Part shown: in pieces, positions 52,249 through 61,090 of the stretch
Numbering within the stretch: position 1 is the first letter of the stretch
Layout: every line of letters begins with the position of its first letter
Assembly (NCBI RefSeq): GCF_000379185.1
Contig: NZ_KB900707.1
Span: 1 to 64,000 of the forward strand
Reading direction: 5' to 3'
Origin: Capnocytophaga cynodegmi DSM 19736
Lineage (GTDB): Bacteria; Bacteroidota; Bacteroidia; Flavobacteriales; Flavobacteriaceae
DNA: 64,000 bases
Program-made: the position numbers and the translations under genes
The notes under the pieces: generated by a model
What the model was told of the DNA's origin: nothing
Databases searched by the model: none
What the model saw: the letters and a program-made list of their open reading frames with translations, nothing else

Positions 52249-52256
52249 TACTTTTG
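52249..52256 (+). promoter_or_regulatory. possible -7 box of the flippase gene
   Basis: TACTTTTG matches TAnnTTTG, 20 bases before the ATG. No TTG or TTTG at the expected distance upstream. Confidence 0.5.
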
Positions 52257-52275
52257 TAAGGTAATTCTTTTTGAA

Positions 52276-53730
52276 ATGGGTATTGTTTTTCGGCAATCGG
52301 TTAAAAATATACTAATTACTTATCTTGGCTTTGCTTTCGGAGCCGTCAATACACTGTTTCTGTTCGTATACTTTCTTTCAAAAGAAGAATACGGACTGGT
52401 AGGCTATGTTACTTCAACAGCAACTATTCTATCACCTTTGGTAGCTTTTGGTGTGCATAATACTTTCATTCGGTTTTACTCTTCTTACAAAGAACCTCAA
52501 GAGCTTTCCAAGTTTAATTTTATGTTGTTTGTATTGCCTTTGTTAGCTATTGTTCCCTTTGGTTTTGTTGGAATTTTAACTTATGAACAAATTGTAAAAT
52601 GGCTTTCTCAGAAGAATGAAGTCGTGGGTGATTATGTCGCTTTGATTTTCATCACTTCAATTACGATGGCTTATTTTGAAATTTGCTATTCGTGGGCAAG
52701 AGTTCAATTCAAAACCGTATTTGGGAACTTTCTGAAAGAAGTTTTTCAGCGTGTTGGTATCACGTTTCTTTTGATATTATTTTATTTCAAAATCATTGAT
52801 TTCAAGCAATTTATGTATGGCGTTTTTGGAATATATCTATTGAGAATGATTTTTATGGCTCTATCTGCTTTTCGTGTAAAACGCCCTACTTTTTATTTCG
52901 GTTTGCCAGAAAATAGAAATGAAATTCTTAAATATAGTCTTTTTAGTATTTTATCGGGGTCAGTGGCAAGTTTGCTGATGGATATTGATAAATTTATGAT
53001 TAACCAATATCTGCCTATTTCACAAATTGCTATTTACAATGTAGCCATTTTTACCGCAACGGTTATTGCTATCCCTTACAGAGCTATGTATCAGATTGTA
53101 AGTCCCTTAGTTGCCAAACTTCTTAACCAAAAAGAAACAATCCAGCTTAATGACTTGTACAAAAAAAGTACTATAAATATTTATTTAACAAGTGTTATTA
53201 TTTTTATCCTAATAATTTCTAATGCAAAGCAATTTTACGAATTACTTCCTGATAAAGAATACGTTAACGGAATAGTTGTGTTAATTCTTATCTCTGTTGT
53301 TAAACTTTTTGATTCGTTAGTGGGCATCAACAATGCAATTTTGTTTAACTCCATTTACTACAGAACAATATTATATTTTGGCGTATTTTTAACCTTTTGC
53401 ACCATTATTTTAAATATCTGGTTGATACCTATTTATGGCATTAATGGAGCTGGTTTTGCCACCTTGTGTGCTTTTTCTATTTACAATTTCTTAAAATTAT
53501 CTTTTACATATAGTAAATTCAAATTAAGTCCTTTTTACAATGAAACTATGAAAATCACTCTCTTTGGAATAATCACAGTAATTAGTTTCTATTTTTGGGA
53601 TTTTCCTTTCAATCCAATTTGGAATATTGTTCTAAAATCGCTGATAATTCTTGTTTTTTGTGGTATAATCCTTTGGAAATTTAAACTTTCGGAAGATTTG
53701 ATAATCCTACTTGGTAAGATTAGGCATTGA
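52276..53730 (+). CDS. polysaccharide flippase (Wzx/MATE-like)
   Basis: A 484-residue inner-membrane protein with about 12-14 membrane spans. It begins with FRQSVKNILITYLGFAFGAV and contains MDIDKFMINQYLPISQIAIY, both typical of oligosaccharide/lipid II flippases of the MOP superfamily. It would move a lipid-linked sugar chain across the inner membrane. No polysaccharide synthesis genes are nearby, so the glycan is unknown. It is a single gene with its own terminator. Confidence 0.82.
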   Translation: MGIVFRQSVKNILITYLGFAFGAVNTLFLFVYFLSKEEYGLVGYVTSTATILSPLVAFGVHNTFIRFYSSYKEPQELSKFNFMLFVLPLLAIVPFGFVGILTYEQIVKWLSQKNEVVGDYVALIFITSITMAYFEICYSWARVQFKTVFGNFLKEVFQRVGITFLLILFYFKIIDFKQFMYGVFGIYLLRMIFMALSAFRVKRPTFYFGLPENRNEILKYSLFSILSGSVASLLMDIDKFMINQYLPISQIAIYNVAIFTATVIAIPYRAMYQIVSPLVAKLLNQKETIQLNDLYKKSTINIYLTSVIIFILIISNAKQFYELLPDKEYVNGIVVLILISVVKLFDSLVGINNAILFNSIYYRTILYFGVFLTFCTIILNIWLIPIYGINGAGFATLCAFSIYNFLKLSFTYSKFKLSPFYNETMKITLFGIITVISFYFWDFPFNPIWNIVLKSLIILVFCGIILWKFKLSEDLIILLGKIRH

Positions 53731-53746
53731 AATAATTTTTTGAAAT

Positions 53747-53786
53747 AAAAAAGACCTTGAACCGATAATAGCTCAAGGTCTTTTTT
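53747..53786. terminator. bidirectional terminator after the flippase gene
   Basis: Perfect 14-bp inverted repeat (53747-53760 with 53773-53786), A and T tracts on the two sides, between convergent genes. Confidence 0.88.
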
Positions 53787-53805
53787 ATAAACTAATGAAA
53801 AACAA

Positions 53806-56211
53806 CTATTTTTTATTGTTCTTCAAATTTTCTTCTAAGAATGTATCTTGTTCCCAAAGGGTATGTAAAATACTTTCTTTGGCTCTATAACCGTGACTTT
53901 CAAGCGGAAGCAACACCATTCGCACGGGAGCTCCTAAATTTTTAAGAGCTTGGAAGTAACGTTCTGTCTGGAAAGTAAAAGTACCAGCATTATTGTCCGC
54001 TGCTCCGTGTATTAACAACAAAGGCTTTTTCATTTTGTGAGCGTTCATAAACGGAGACATTGTATTGTAAATCTCTGGAGAATCCCAGTAATTTCTTTGT
54101 TCGGACTGAAAACCGAAAGGTGTTAACGTACGATTGTAAGCTCCACTTCTGGCAATTCCACAAACAAATAAATCGGAGTGAGTCAATAGGTTAGCCGTCA
54201 TAAATGCTCCGTAAGAATGGCCTCCCACAGCAACTCTTTTTCGGTCGATATATCCTAATTTATCTACAGCATCAATTGCAGCTTCTCCATTGGCTACCAA
54301 TTGCTCAATAAAAGTGTCGTTAGGCTCTTGCGTACCTTCTCCCACTATCGGAAATGCAGCATCATCTAAAACTGCATAACCCTTTGTAACCCAATAAATA
54401 AACGACCCATAATGCGGATATGTAAATTCATTAGGATTGGCGGTACTTTGCCCTGCAGTATCCTTGCTTTTATATTCTCTCGGATATGCCCAGATAAGTA
54501 ATGGTAATTTTTCTTTCTTCTTAAAATCATAATTTTTAGGAAGATAAAGCGTCCCACTAAGAGCTACACCATCTTTACGTTTGTAATTAATCACCTCTTT
54601 ATGAACACCTTTAAGAGCTTCAAACGGATTTTTGAAAAATGTAAGTTGTGTTAGCTTATTGTTTTTATAATTTTTAATATAATAATTTGGGTATTCTGTT
54701 GGAGATTGCAAACTGATAAGCAAACTATTTTTCTTGGCATCTAAATCGTGAATATTTTCTTTTTGGTTTTTCACGTTGGAAGTGTATAAACGTTTCTTGT
54801 TCAACGTTTTCAAATCCAATTCATCAAGAAAAGGGAACTGCCCTTCTTTAGTGTATCCGTCACCTAACCAATATGTTTTCCTGTTTTCAATTTGAAGAAC
54901 ATATCTTCCCCATTTATTTTTAACCGTTTGTGGTACTCCAGGATTGTTGTAAACATCTTGATAATTTCGGTCAACAATTACCTTTTGTATGCCATTTTTA
55001 GGATTCAATAAAATTATCTTACTATTGCGAGTATCATACCAAGCCTCAGAAACCAAAACATTTTCTTCATCTCCCCAAGTAACTCCTTGAAAACGTTGCT
55101 TCATCTTCATCAGTGACGTCGGCGATTTCGTAAACGGAGCTTCCCAAACAAATAACTCATCACGAAAATCGGCTTTTTTATTTTGGTCTCCTCCATCTAA
55201 AGCCTCGACAAAATACAATGTGTGTGGCTTATCTGTACACCAAGTCATAGAGCGTTTGCCTTGATATGTTGATGAAAAACCTTTTGGCATATTTTCAATT
55301 AACGGCAAATTATTTACTTTGGCAATTTCTTTTCCTTGAACATCATAAACCTTTGATTCTCTTGGAAAACGACTATAAGGTACAATGTACGAAAAAGGTT
55401 TTTTAATCTCCGTTATCAGCAAATATTTTCCATCGGGAGAGAAACTCTCAGAAAGATACATTCCTGCTTCTTTAAAGGACGTTTGATTTCCATTCAAATC
55501 TATTTTTTTTAATTCAGAAGTAATTAAAACCTCAAAATTAAATTCATCAATTTTATTTTTCAGCAAATCTTGATACGTTCTATTTTGTGAAACTTGCCCA
55601 CTTCCAACAGAAACAATAGGGCCTGTAGGGATACTTTTAGCTTCACTTTGCAACGCAGGACGATTTTCTACCAAAGTTTTGATAAGCAAAAAAGAGGCAT
55701 CAGGCGACCAAGTATAAGGAGTTCCAAAATTAGCATTCAATAACGTATCACTTAAACGCTTAGCGGTAGCTGTTTCCAAATCAACCAACCAAAGTTCTAA
55801 CCCCTTTTCTGTTGTATTTGTGAAAGATATTTTCTTCTCATCAGGAGAAAACATCACATAAGCTATCTTTGCATTTTCGGGTAAATTTTTAATCTGTTGA
55901 GCCTGTTTTGCCCCTACTTTTTGAATTCTCAGATTAGAAATATAGTTTAAGTTACTTGGAGTATTCACGTTAGGGTTCATTCTAAGTCCTCCTAAGCGAA
56001 TTTCCTCTTGATTTAATTGTTCTAAACTAAGATACGTGGAGCGATAACTAAAAACCATCCACGTGCGCTGGTTGTTCATCATTACCGATGGAGCTCTTTC
56101 GAAATCAGCTAACTGCAAAATCTCCTCCGATGGTTTTTGGTACGTCAGATTTTCTTGTGCTGTTAAATATCCCATTGATGAAATGAGCATTAATGATAAT
56201 ATTTTTTTCAT
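53806..56211 (-). CDS. secreted S9-family peptidase (glutamyl endopeptidase type)
   Basis: An 801-residue exported serine peptidase. The signal peptide is MKKILSLMLISSMGYLTAQ, so the ATG at 56211 was chosen; an earlier one at 56235 overlaps the upstream gene. The opening YQKPSEEILQLADFERAPSV, with the LGGLRMNP segment, matches the CGEP-type glutamyl endopeptidase branch of prolyl oligopeptidases. A beta-propeller precedes the alpha/beta-hydrolase domain (about 560-800). The catalytic serine is in VGGHSYGAFM, the aspartate in IHGAADNN, and the histidine in LESHGYRA. It starts 11 bases after the C1 peptidase gene, and both are likely co-transcribed for peptide breakdown in the periplasm. Confidence 0.88.
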   Translation of the reverse strand: MKKILSLMLISSMGYLTAQENLTYQKPSEEILQLADFERAPSVMMNNQRTWMVFSYRSTYLSLEQLNQEEIRLGGLRMNPNVNTPSNLNYISNLRIQKVGAKQAQQIKNLPENAKIAYVMFSPDEKKISFTNTTEKGLELWLVDLETATAKRLSDTLLNANFGTPYTWSPDASFLLIKTLVENRPALQSEAKSIPTGPIVSVGSGQVSQNRTYQDLLKNKIDEFNFEVLITSELKKIDLNGNQTSFKEAGMYLSESFSPDGKYLLITEIKKPFSYIVPYSRFPRESKVYDVQGKEIAKVNNLPLIENMPKGFSSTYQGKRSMTWCTDKPHTLYFVEALDGGDQNKKADFRDELFVWEAPFTKSPTSLMKMKQRFQGVTWGDEENVLVSEAWYDTRNSKIILLNPKNGIQKVIVDRNYQDVYNNPGVPQTVKNKWGRYVLQIENRKTYWLGDGYTKEGQFPFLDELDLKTLNKKRLYTSNVKNQKENIHDLDAKKNSLLISLQSPTEYPNYYIKNYKNNKLTQLTFFKNPFEALKGVHKEVINYKRKDGVALSGTLYLPKNYDFKKKEKLPLLIWAYPREYKSKDTAGQSTANPNEFTYPHYGSFIYWVTKGYAVLDDAAFPIVGEGTQEPNDTFIEQLVANGEAAIDAVDKLGYIDRKRVAVGGHSYGAFMTANLLTHSDLFVCGIARSGAYNRTLTPFGFQSEQRNYWDSPEIYNTMSPFMNAHKMKKPLLLIHGAADNNAGTFTFQTERYFQALKNLGAPVRMVLLPLESHGYRAKESILHTLWEQDTFLEENLKNNKK

Positions 56212-56222
56212 TTTTAGTTGAA

Positions 56223-57401
56223 TTATTTTTTCCAATTTTTCAAAATATCTGAAGGAACTCCATCTTTATGAAGCATTATAGCTGTAGTTTTGTAGGTTAC
56301 GAATGCTTTGGTAACGTACAAATACCCTTGATGGTCGTTACTTACTCCCCACGAATTTTTGACGATGTAATACTCTCTTCCATTTTGGTCTTTAGCAAGT
56401 CCAACGATGTGCATTGCGTGGTCATCGGTAGTTTCATAATTATCAAACGCTTTCTGACGCATTTCTTTAGTGATGCTTCTTTCCTTTGTTGGAGGATTAT
56501 CAAACAATGTTTTTTGTTCCTCCATTGTCATTTCTTCCCAATGCTTTTCAGGAACAAATGCAACACCATTTTTCCAACTGAAATAACGCTCACTAACATC
56601 TGAAGCCCAAGCTATTGTAAATCCTTTTTTAAGAGCATTATCAATAACTTTCACAAAATCAGTCATTTCAACATTATATGCTTGATCAAAGCTCCAGTTA
56701 TCTGGAACAGCCATCAGTACGTTTTTGTACTTTGGTTCGTGTTCGTACGAAAGCATTTCAACATAATCGTTAGGATTAATTCCTACCACTTCTTTAGCAA
56801 AAGATTGGGGTGTATATTTTTTATTTCCGAACAAAAATGTTTCAGGAATTTCTCCTAAATAGGCATCAATAGCAGCAGTGAAAGCTTTTTCCCAATTGGG
56901 AGTTAGCTTTTTAATATTAGGTCGCTTAACCAATCCTTCCAAAAATCCTTTTAAAGCTGCTTGCATTTCTGAAAAATTGTTACGAGTAGTTCCGTAATTC
57001 AATCCAGTGTAAATATACTGAGGAACAGCCCCATACTTAGCATACATATTGATAATATCGTGCAACTCTCCTCCATCGCCATAATCCAAATTTCCGTGAA
57101 AACGAACATATTGTTTTGCTTTTTCAATGTAGGTGTTTCTGGCAGTATAAATCTCAGCCAAATCCACAGGTTTTTTACCCATACGGCTCATTTCACTTTC
57201 CAAAAAAGATGCACCAGCATAGCTCCAACAGGTACCACTGCTCCCTTGGTCTTTCACTTCCATTCTTTCGAGATTAATTACAGGAGTAAACTTAAATCCT
57301 GCTTTTTCACTTTGGTTTCCAGCCACTGCGTTAATCAAATTGTCTTGCCCCGAAACCATAAAAAAAGTTCCGAAAGCAATAAATAATGCTATTCTTTTCA
57401 T
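56223..57401 (-). CDS. secreted C1-family aminopeptidase (bleomycin hydrolase type)
   Basis: A 392-residue papain-fold peptidase of the PepC/bleomycin-hydrolase group, with a signal peptide ending in FMVSGQ. The catalytic cysteine is C58 in SSGTCWSYA, the histidine is in DDHAMHIVGLAKD, and the asparagine in VKNSWG. Most family members are cytoplasmic; this exported form is common in Bacteroidota. It would trim peptides in the periplasm. The S9 peptidase gene follows 11 bases later, so both act on the same peptide pool. A -7 box lies 28 bases upstream. Confidence 0.88.
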   Translation of the reverse strand: MKRIALFIAFGTFFMVSGQDNLINAVAGNQSEKAGFKFTPVINLERMEVKDQGSSGTCWSYAGASFLESEMSRMGKKPVDLAEIYTARNTYIEKAKQYVRFHGNLDYGDGGELHDIINMYAKYGAVPQYIYTGLNYGTTRNNFSEMQAALKGFLEGLVKRPNIKKLTPNWEKAFTAAIDAYLGEIPETFLFGNKKYTPQSFAKEVVGINPNDYVEMLSYEHEPKYKNVLMAVPDNWSFDQAYNVEMTDFVKVIDNALKKGFTIAWASDVSERYFSWKNGVAFVPEKHWEEMTMEEQKTLFDNPPTKERSITKEMRQKAFDNYETTDDHAMHIVGLAKDQNGREYYIVKNSWGVSNDHQGYLYVTKAFVTYKTTAIMLHKDGVPSDILKNWKK

Positions 57402-57429
57402 CTTGAAAACTTAATTTATTTTTATTCCA

Positions 57430-57437
57430 CAAATATA
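57430..57437 (-). promoter_or_regulatory. possible -7 box of the peptidase operon
   Basis: On the minus strand TATATTTG, about 29 bases before the ATG at 57401. No clear -33 element. Confidence 0.5.
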
Positions 57438-57518
57438 AATGATAATATTGGAAAATCTGAATAAAATCATAACAAAATAAATATTTTTTCATTAACAACT
57501 TGCATTCATATTTTTATT

Positions 57519-57526
57519 TATATTTG
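57519..57526 (+). promoter_or_regulatory. possible -7 box of the ABC exporter operon
   Basis: TATATTTG, 29 bases before the ATG at 57556. A TTG at 57500-57502 is 16 bases upstream, slightly closer than usual. Confidence 0.55.
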
Positions 57527-57555
57527 CATTTCACATATTTTAATAGAATATTATT

Positions 57556-59037
57556 ATGTTTAAACATTTTTTAACCCTTGAATGGAAAGCTTTTACGCGT
57601 TCAGCAACCTTTGGGAGAAGCCTTGCTTTGAAGATTTTTATCGCTTTCATAGCTATTTACTTCCTAAGTATGGCTTTATTTGTAGGAATTACTATTTATC
57701 CAATTTTGAAAGAAATCTTCCCAAAACAAGAACCAATATATATTTTTAATAACTTTATTGCCATTTGGTTTTTGTGGGAATTGATTATCCGTTTTATGTT
57801 TCAATCATTACCTGTTATGGATATTAAACCATTACTAACAAATAACATACAACGAAGTAAAATCATTCATTATCTACTTCTAAAAACCATTTTACATCCT
57901 TTTAATTTGTTTGCACCTTTAATTTTTGTTCCGTTTGGAATACGGATAATTACCTCAAATGATTATTCTTTCTTAACAATTTTTTGTTGGTGGGTTGCAA
58001 TGTTTTCATTCGTTTTTTTAGCGAACTTTACAAATTTCATCTTAATTAAAAAATTTGGCGAAAACCTAAAAGGCTTACTTCCTTATGCAGTAAGCATTGT
58101 TATTTTTATCTTTTTAGAATACTTTGAAATATTTAGCATTACAAAATTCATTGGGCAATCATTCAATTTATTATTGAACTATCCTTTTTTAGTTATTATT
58201 CCAATAGTATTAACCATAGGAATTTACATTCTGAATTTCAATAGTTTATCTAAGAATTTATATCTTGATTCAACTTTCAGAGGGAAAACTCAAAAAATAA
58301 ACACATCTGATTTTCAATGGTTAAAACGATTCGGAAACATAGCAACATTTTTGCAACTTGATTTAAAGCTCATTTGGCGTAACAAACGAAGTAAATCTGT
58401 TTTTTGGACATCAATAATCTTTATTTTTTATGGATTGATTTTCTATCCAAATCCCTCTTTTGAAAATATGCCTTTCTTTTTGGTTTTTGTTGGAATATTC
58501 ACAACTGGAGTATTTTTAATTAACTTCGGGCAATTTGTACCTGCTTGGGATAGTGCTTATTACCCAATGCTGATGGCACAAAACATTTCACTAAGGCAGT
58601 ATTTAAATTCAAAAGCAGTATTATTTTATTTCTCAATTATTGTTTTGTTTATTATTTCAACGCCTTACATCTATTTCGGGAAACATATCTTTATAATCAA
58701 CACATCTTGTGCTATTTATAATATAGGAATTGGAGTTCCTTCTGTTCTTTTTTTAGGAGCTTATAACAAAAAACGTATTGATTTGGAAAAACGTGGTTTC
58801 GGAAATTATCAGGGTATGGGAATAACACAGTGGATTATTTCTTTGCCTATATTACTCATTCCTATTATCTTATGGTCAATAGTATATTATTTTTTTAATG
58901 ATATGATTGCTTCTACAGTTATTGCATTAATAGGAATTATGGGTTTCATTCTCAGAAACTATTTTATGAATATTATCGTAAAGAAATATAAATCAAGAAA
59001 ATACATTACCATAAACGGATTTAAAGAAAATCAGTAA
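57556..59037 (+). CDS. DUF5687 family ABC transporter permease
   Basis: A 493-residue inner-membrane protein with about 12 membrane spans. The start LEWKAFTRSATFGRSLALKI and the DIKPLLTNNIQRSKIIHYLL loop match DUF5687, the permease type that in Bacteroidota is paired with a single ATPase. It is followed 40 bases later by the ATPase gene. Together they should form an exporter of unknown cargo. Confidence 0.83.
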   Translation: MFKHFLTLEWKAFTRSATFGRSLALKIFIAFIAIYFLSMALFVGITIYPILKEIFPKQEPIYIFNNFIAIWFLWELIIRFMFQSLPVMDIKPLLTNNIQRSKIIHYLLLKTILHPFNLFAPLIFVPFGIRIITSNDYSFLTIFCWWVAMFSFVFLANFTNFILIKKFGENLKGLLPYAVSIVIFIFLEYFEIFSITKFIGQSFNLLLNYPFLVIIPIVLTIGIYILNFNSLSKNLYLDSTFRGKTQKINTSDFQWLKRFGNIATFLQLDLKLIWRNKRSKSVFWTSIIFIFYGLIFYPNPSFENMPFFLVFVGIFTTGVFLINFGQFVPAWDSAYYPMLMAQNISLRQYLNSKAVLFYFSIIVLFIISTPYIYFGKHIFIINTSCAIYNIGIGVPSVLFLGAYNKKRIDLEKRGFGNYQGMGITQWIISLPILLIPIILWSIVYYFFNDMIASTVIALIGIMGFILRNYFMNIIVKKYKSRKYITINGFKENQ

Positions 59038-59077
59038 ATCAACTTTTTCAATTATCAACTCAAAAATCTTATAAAAT

Positions 59078-59776
59078 ATGATTGAAGTAAAAAATCTTAG
59101 CAAAGTATATGGCAGCACAACAGTACTCAATATTCCTAATCTGATTATCAACAAAGGGGAAAGTTTTGGTCTTGTTGGAAATAATGGTGCTGGAAAAACA
59201 ACTTTTTTTAGCTTACTACTTGACCTTATTCACCCCACAACAGGAAATATAACAAATAATGAAATTCAGGTTGATACCAGCGAAAATTGGAAAACTTTTA
59301 CCTCAGCCTTTATTGATGAAAGTTTTCTAATCGGATATTTAACCGCAGAAGAATATTTTTATTTCATAGGAGAACTTCGTGGACAAAACAAAGCAGACAT
59401 CAATAATCACATACAGAAATATAGTGACTTTTTCAATGATGAAATTTTAGGAAAACAAAAATATCTGAGAGATTTATCTAAAGGAAATCAAAAAAAAGTA
59501 GGAATCATTGCTGCTCTCATCGGGAACCCCAAAGTTATTATTCTTGATGAGCCTTTTGCTAATCTAGACCCAACAACTCAAATTCGTTTAAAGAAAATAA
59601 TCAAAGAGCTGACTGAAAATAAAGAAATTACAATTTTAATTTCAAGTCACGACTTGCTACATACAGTAGAAGTTTCAGACCGAATTGTAGCTCTAAACAA
59701 AGGAATAATCGTTAAAGACATTCAAACCTCAGAAGAAACTCTAAAAGAATTAGAACTTTTTTTCAAAATTGATTAA
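59078..59776 (+). CDS. ABC transporter ATP-binding protein
   Basis: A 232-residue ATPase. Walker A is GNNGAGKT (34-41), the ABC signature is LSKGN (133-137) in RDLSKGNQKKVGI, Walker B is VIILDEPF (153-160), and the switch histidine is in ISSHDLLH. It pairs with the DUF5687 permease upstream, and a 21-bp hairpin terminator ends the operon. Confidence 0.92.
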   Translation: MIEVKNLSKVYGSTTVLNIPNLIINKGESFGLVGNNGAGKTTFFSLLLDLIHPTTGNITNNEIQVDTSENWKTFTSAFIDESFLIGYLTAEEYFYFIGELRGQNKADINNHIQKYSDFFNDEILGKQKYLRDLSKGNQKKVGIIAALIGNPKVIILDEPFANLDPTTQIRLKKIIKELTENKEITILISSHDLLHTVEVSDRIVALNKGIIVKDIQTSEETLKELELFFKID

Positions 59777-59823
59777 AAGAAAAAACACCTACAAAATAAA
59801 AGTTTGTAGGTGTTTTTTCTTTT
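59775..59823. terminator. bidirectional terminator between ABC operon and rplI
   Basis: A 21-bp perfect inverted repeat (59775-59795 with 59803-59823), 7-base loop, A-rich on the left and T-rich on the right. Confidence 0.9.
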
Positions 59824-59842
59824 AATCAAATAAAATTGCTTT

Positions 59843-60355
59843 TTATTCGTTTTCTGCTTTCTCTTCTGATTTTTCAACAGGTTTCTCAGCTGGTTTTTCA
59901 ACTTTCTGAATTTCAGCAGCAACCTCAAACGGAAAATCAACAACAACTTCTCTGTGTAAACGAATAGAAGCTGTATATTTCCCTGTTCTTTTAATTGTAT
60001 TACCAGCAATTGTGATAAATTTTTTATCGATGTTATGCCCTGCTTTCGATAATTCTTGTGCTAAATCAGAACTATTGATTGAACCAAATAATTTATCTCC
60101 TGCTCCTACCTTTGCAATGATTTTCATTGTTAAAGCACCTAATGATTTAGCTACTTTTTTAGCCTCATCAACTATATGTTGTTCTTTGTAAGCTCTCTGT
60201 TTTAAATTCTCAGCCAACACTTTTTTAGCCGATGGAGTAGCTAAAATTGCAAATCCTTGTGGTATCAAGTAGTTACGAGCGTAACCATTTTTTACTGTTA
60301 CAACATCGTCTTTAAAACCTAAGTTTTGTACATCTTGTTTTAATATAATTTCCAT
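59843..60355 (-). CDS. rplI: 50S ribosomal protein L9
   Basis: L9 binds 23S rRNA at the base of the L1 stalk. The N-terminal domain (MEIILKQDVQNLGFKDDVVT followed by GYARNYLIPQG) is diagnostic. The 170-residue length exceeds the usual near-150 because of a glutamate/lysine-rich tail (KPAEKPVEKSEEKAENE), as seen in other Bacteroidota. It is last in the rpsF-rpsR-rplI operon, 18 bases after rpsR. Confidence 0.96.
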   Translation of the reverse strand: MEIILKQDVQNLGFKDDVVTVKNGYARNYLIPQGFAILATPSAKKVLAENLKQRAYKEQHIVDEAKKVAKSLGALTMKIIAKVGAGDKLFGSINSSDLAQELSKAGHNIDKKFITIAGNTIKRTGKYTASIRLHREVVVDFPFEVAAEIQKVEKPAEKPVEKSEEKAENE

Positions 60356-60373
60356 AGTATCTACTCCTTTTTA

Positions 60374-60667
60374 TTATTTTAATAAATCTGCTACGTAAGG
60401 CATTAAAGCTAAGTGACGTGCTCTCTTCACAGCCACAGCCACTTTGCGTTGATATTTCAAAGAAGTACCTGTAAGTCTTCTTGGTAATAACTTACCTTGC
60501 TCATTCACAAATTTCAACAAGAAATCAGCATCTTTGTAATCAATGTATTTGATTCCTGACTTCTTAAAACGACAATATTTTTTTTGTTTTGAAGTATCTA
60601 TATTCAGTGGAGTTAAATATTTAATTTCTCCATCTTTTTTTCCTTTTGCTTGTTGTTCGATTGACAT
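60374..60667 (-). CDS. rpsR: 30S ribosomal protein S18
   Basis: A 97-residue ribosomal protein that pairs with S6 in the platform of the small subunit. [20 protein letters not shown] and [20 protein letters not shown] are family signatures. It lies 4 bases after rpsF, an arrangement typical of the operon. Confidence 0.96.
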   Translation of the reverse strand: MSIEQQAKGKKDGEIKYLTPLNIDTSKQKKYCRFKKSGIKYIDYKDADFLLKFVNEQGKLLPRRLTGTSLKYQRKVAVAVKRARHLALMPYVADLLK

Positions 60668-60671
60668 TTCC

Positions 60672-61013
60672 TTACGCCTTTTTAGTGTTCAACTTTACTC
60701 TTCTTTTTTCAGCCCACGCAATAGCGTGTTTGTCTAATTTCACTGTTAAATAACGCATAACACGCTCGTCACGTCTGAATTCCAATTCAAATGCATCAAT
60801 AACTTCACCAGCTACTTTAAATTCAAACAAGTGATAAAAACCACTTTTTTTGTTTTGGATAGGGTAAGCTAATTTTTTCAAGCCCCAATTCTCTTTTGCC
60901 ACAAATTCTGCCCCCCTAGCTGTAAGAAAATTCTCAAACTTCTCTACTGCTTCCTTTATCTGTTGTTCAGATAAAACGGGATTCAAAATGAAAACAGTTT
61001 CGTAATGATTCAT
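60672..61013 (-). CDS. rpsF: 30S ribosomal protein S6
   Basis: A 113-residue ribosomal protein; [20 protein letters not shown] and the segment [20 protein letters not shown] are diagnostic. The open frame reaches upstream to an in-frame TTG at 61049, but that lies in the -7 box, so the ATG at 61013 is right. First gene of the rpsF-rpsR-rplI operon. Neither ssb nor priB is present between the genes, as is usual in Bacteroidota. Confidence 0.96.
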   Translation of the reverse strand: MNHYETVFILNPVLSEQQIKEAVEKFENFLTARGAEFVAKENWGLKKLAYPIQNKKSGFYHLFEFKVAGEVIDAFELEFRRDERVMRYLTVKLDKHAIAWAEKRRVKLNTKKA

Positions 61014-61046
61014 AAGTTTATTATTATATATTAAAAATTCGAGGTG

Positions 61047-61077
61047 CAAAAGTAATACTTTTTTCTTAATCTACAAA
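61047..61077 (-). promoter_or_regulatory. promoter of the rpsF-rpsR-rplI operon
   Basis: On the minus strand: TTTG (61077-61074), 19-base spacer, TACTTTTG (61054-61047). About 34 bases upstream of the rpsF ATG. Confidence 0.75.
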
Positions 61078-61090
61078 GTTTTCTGTTGCT

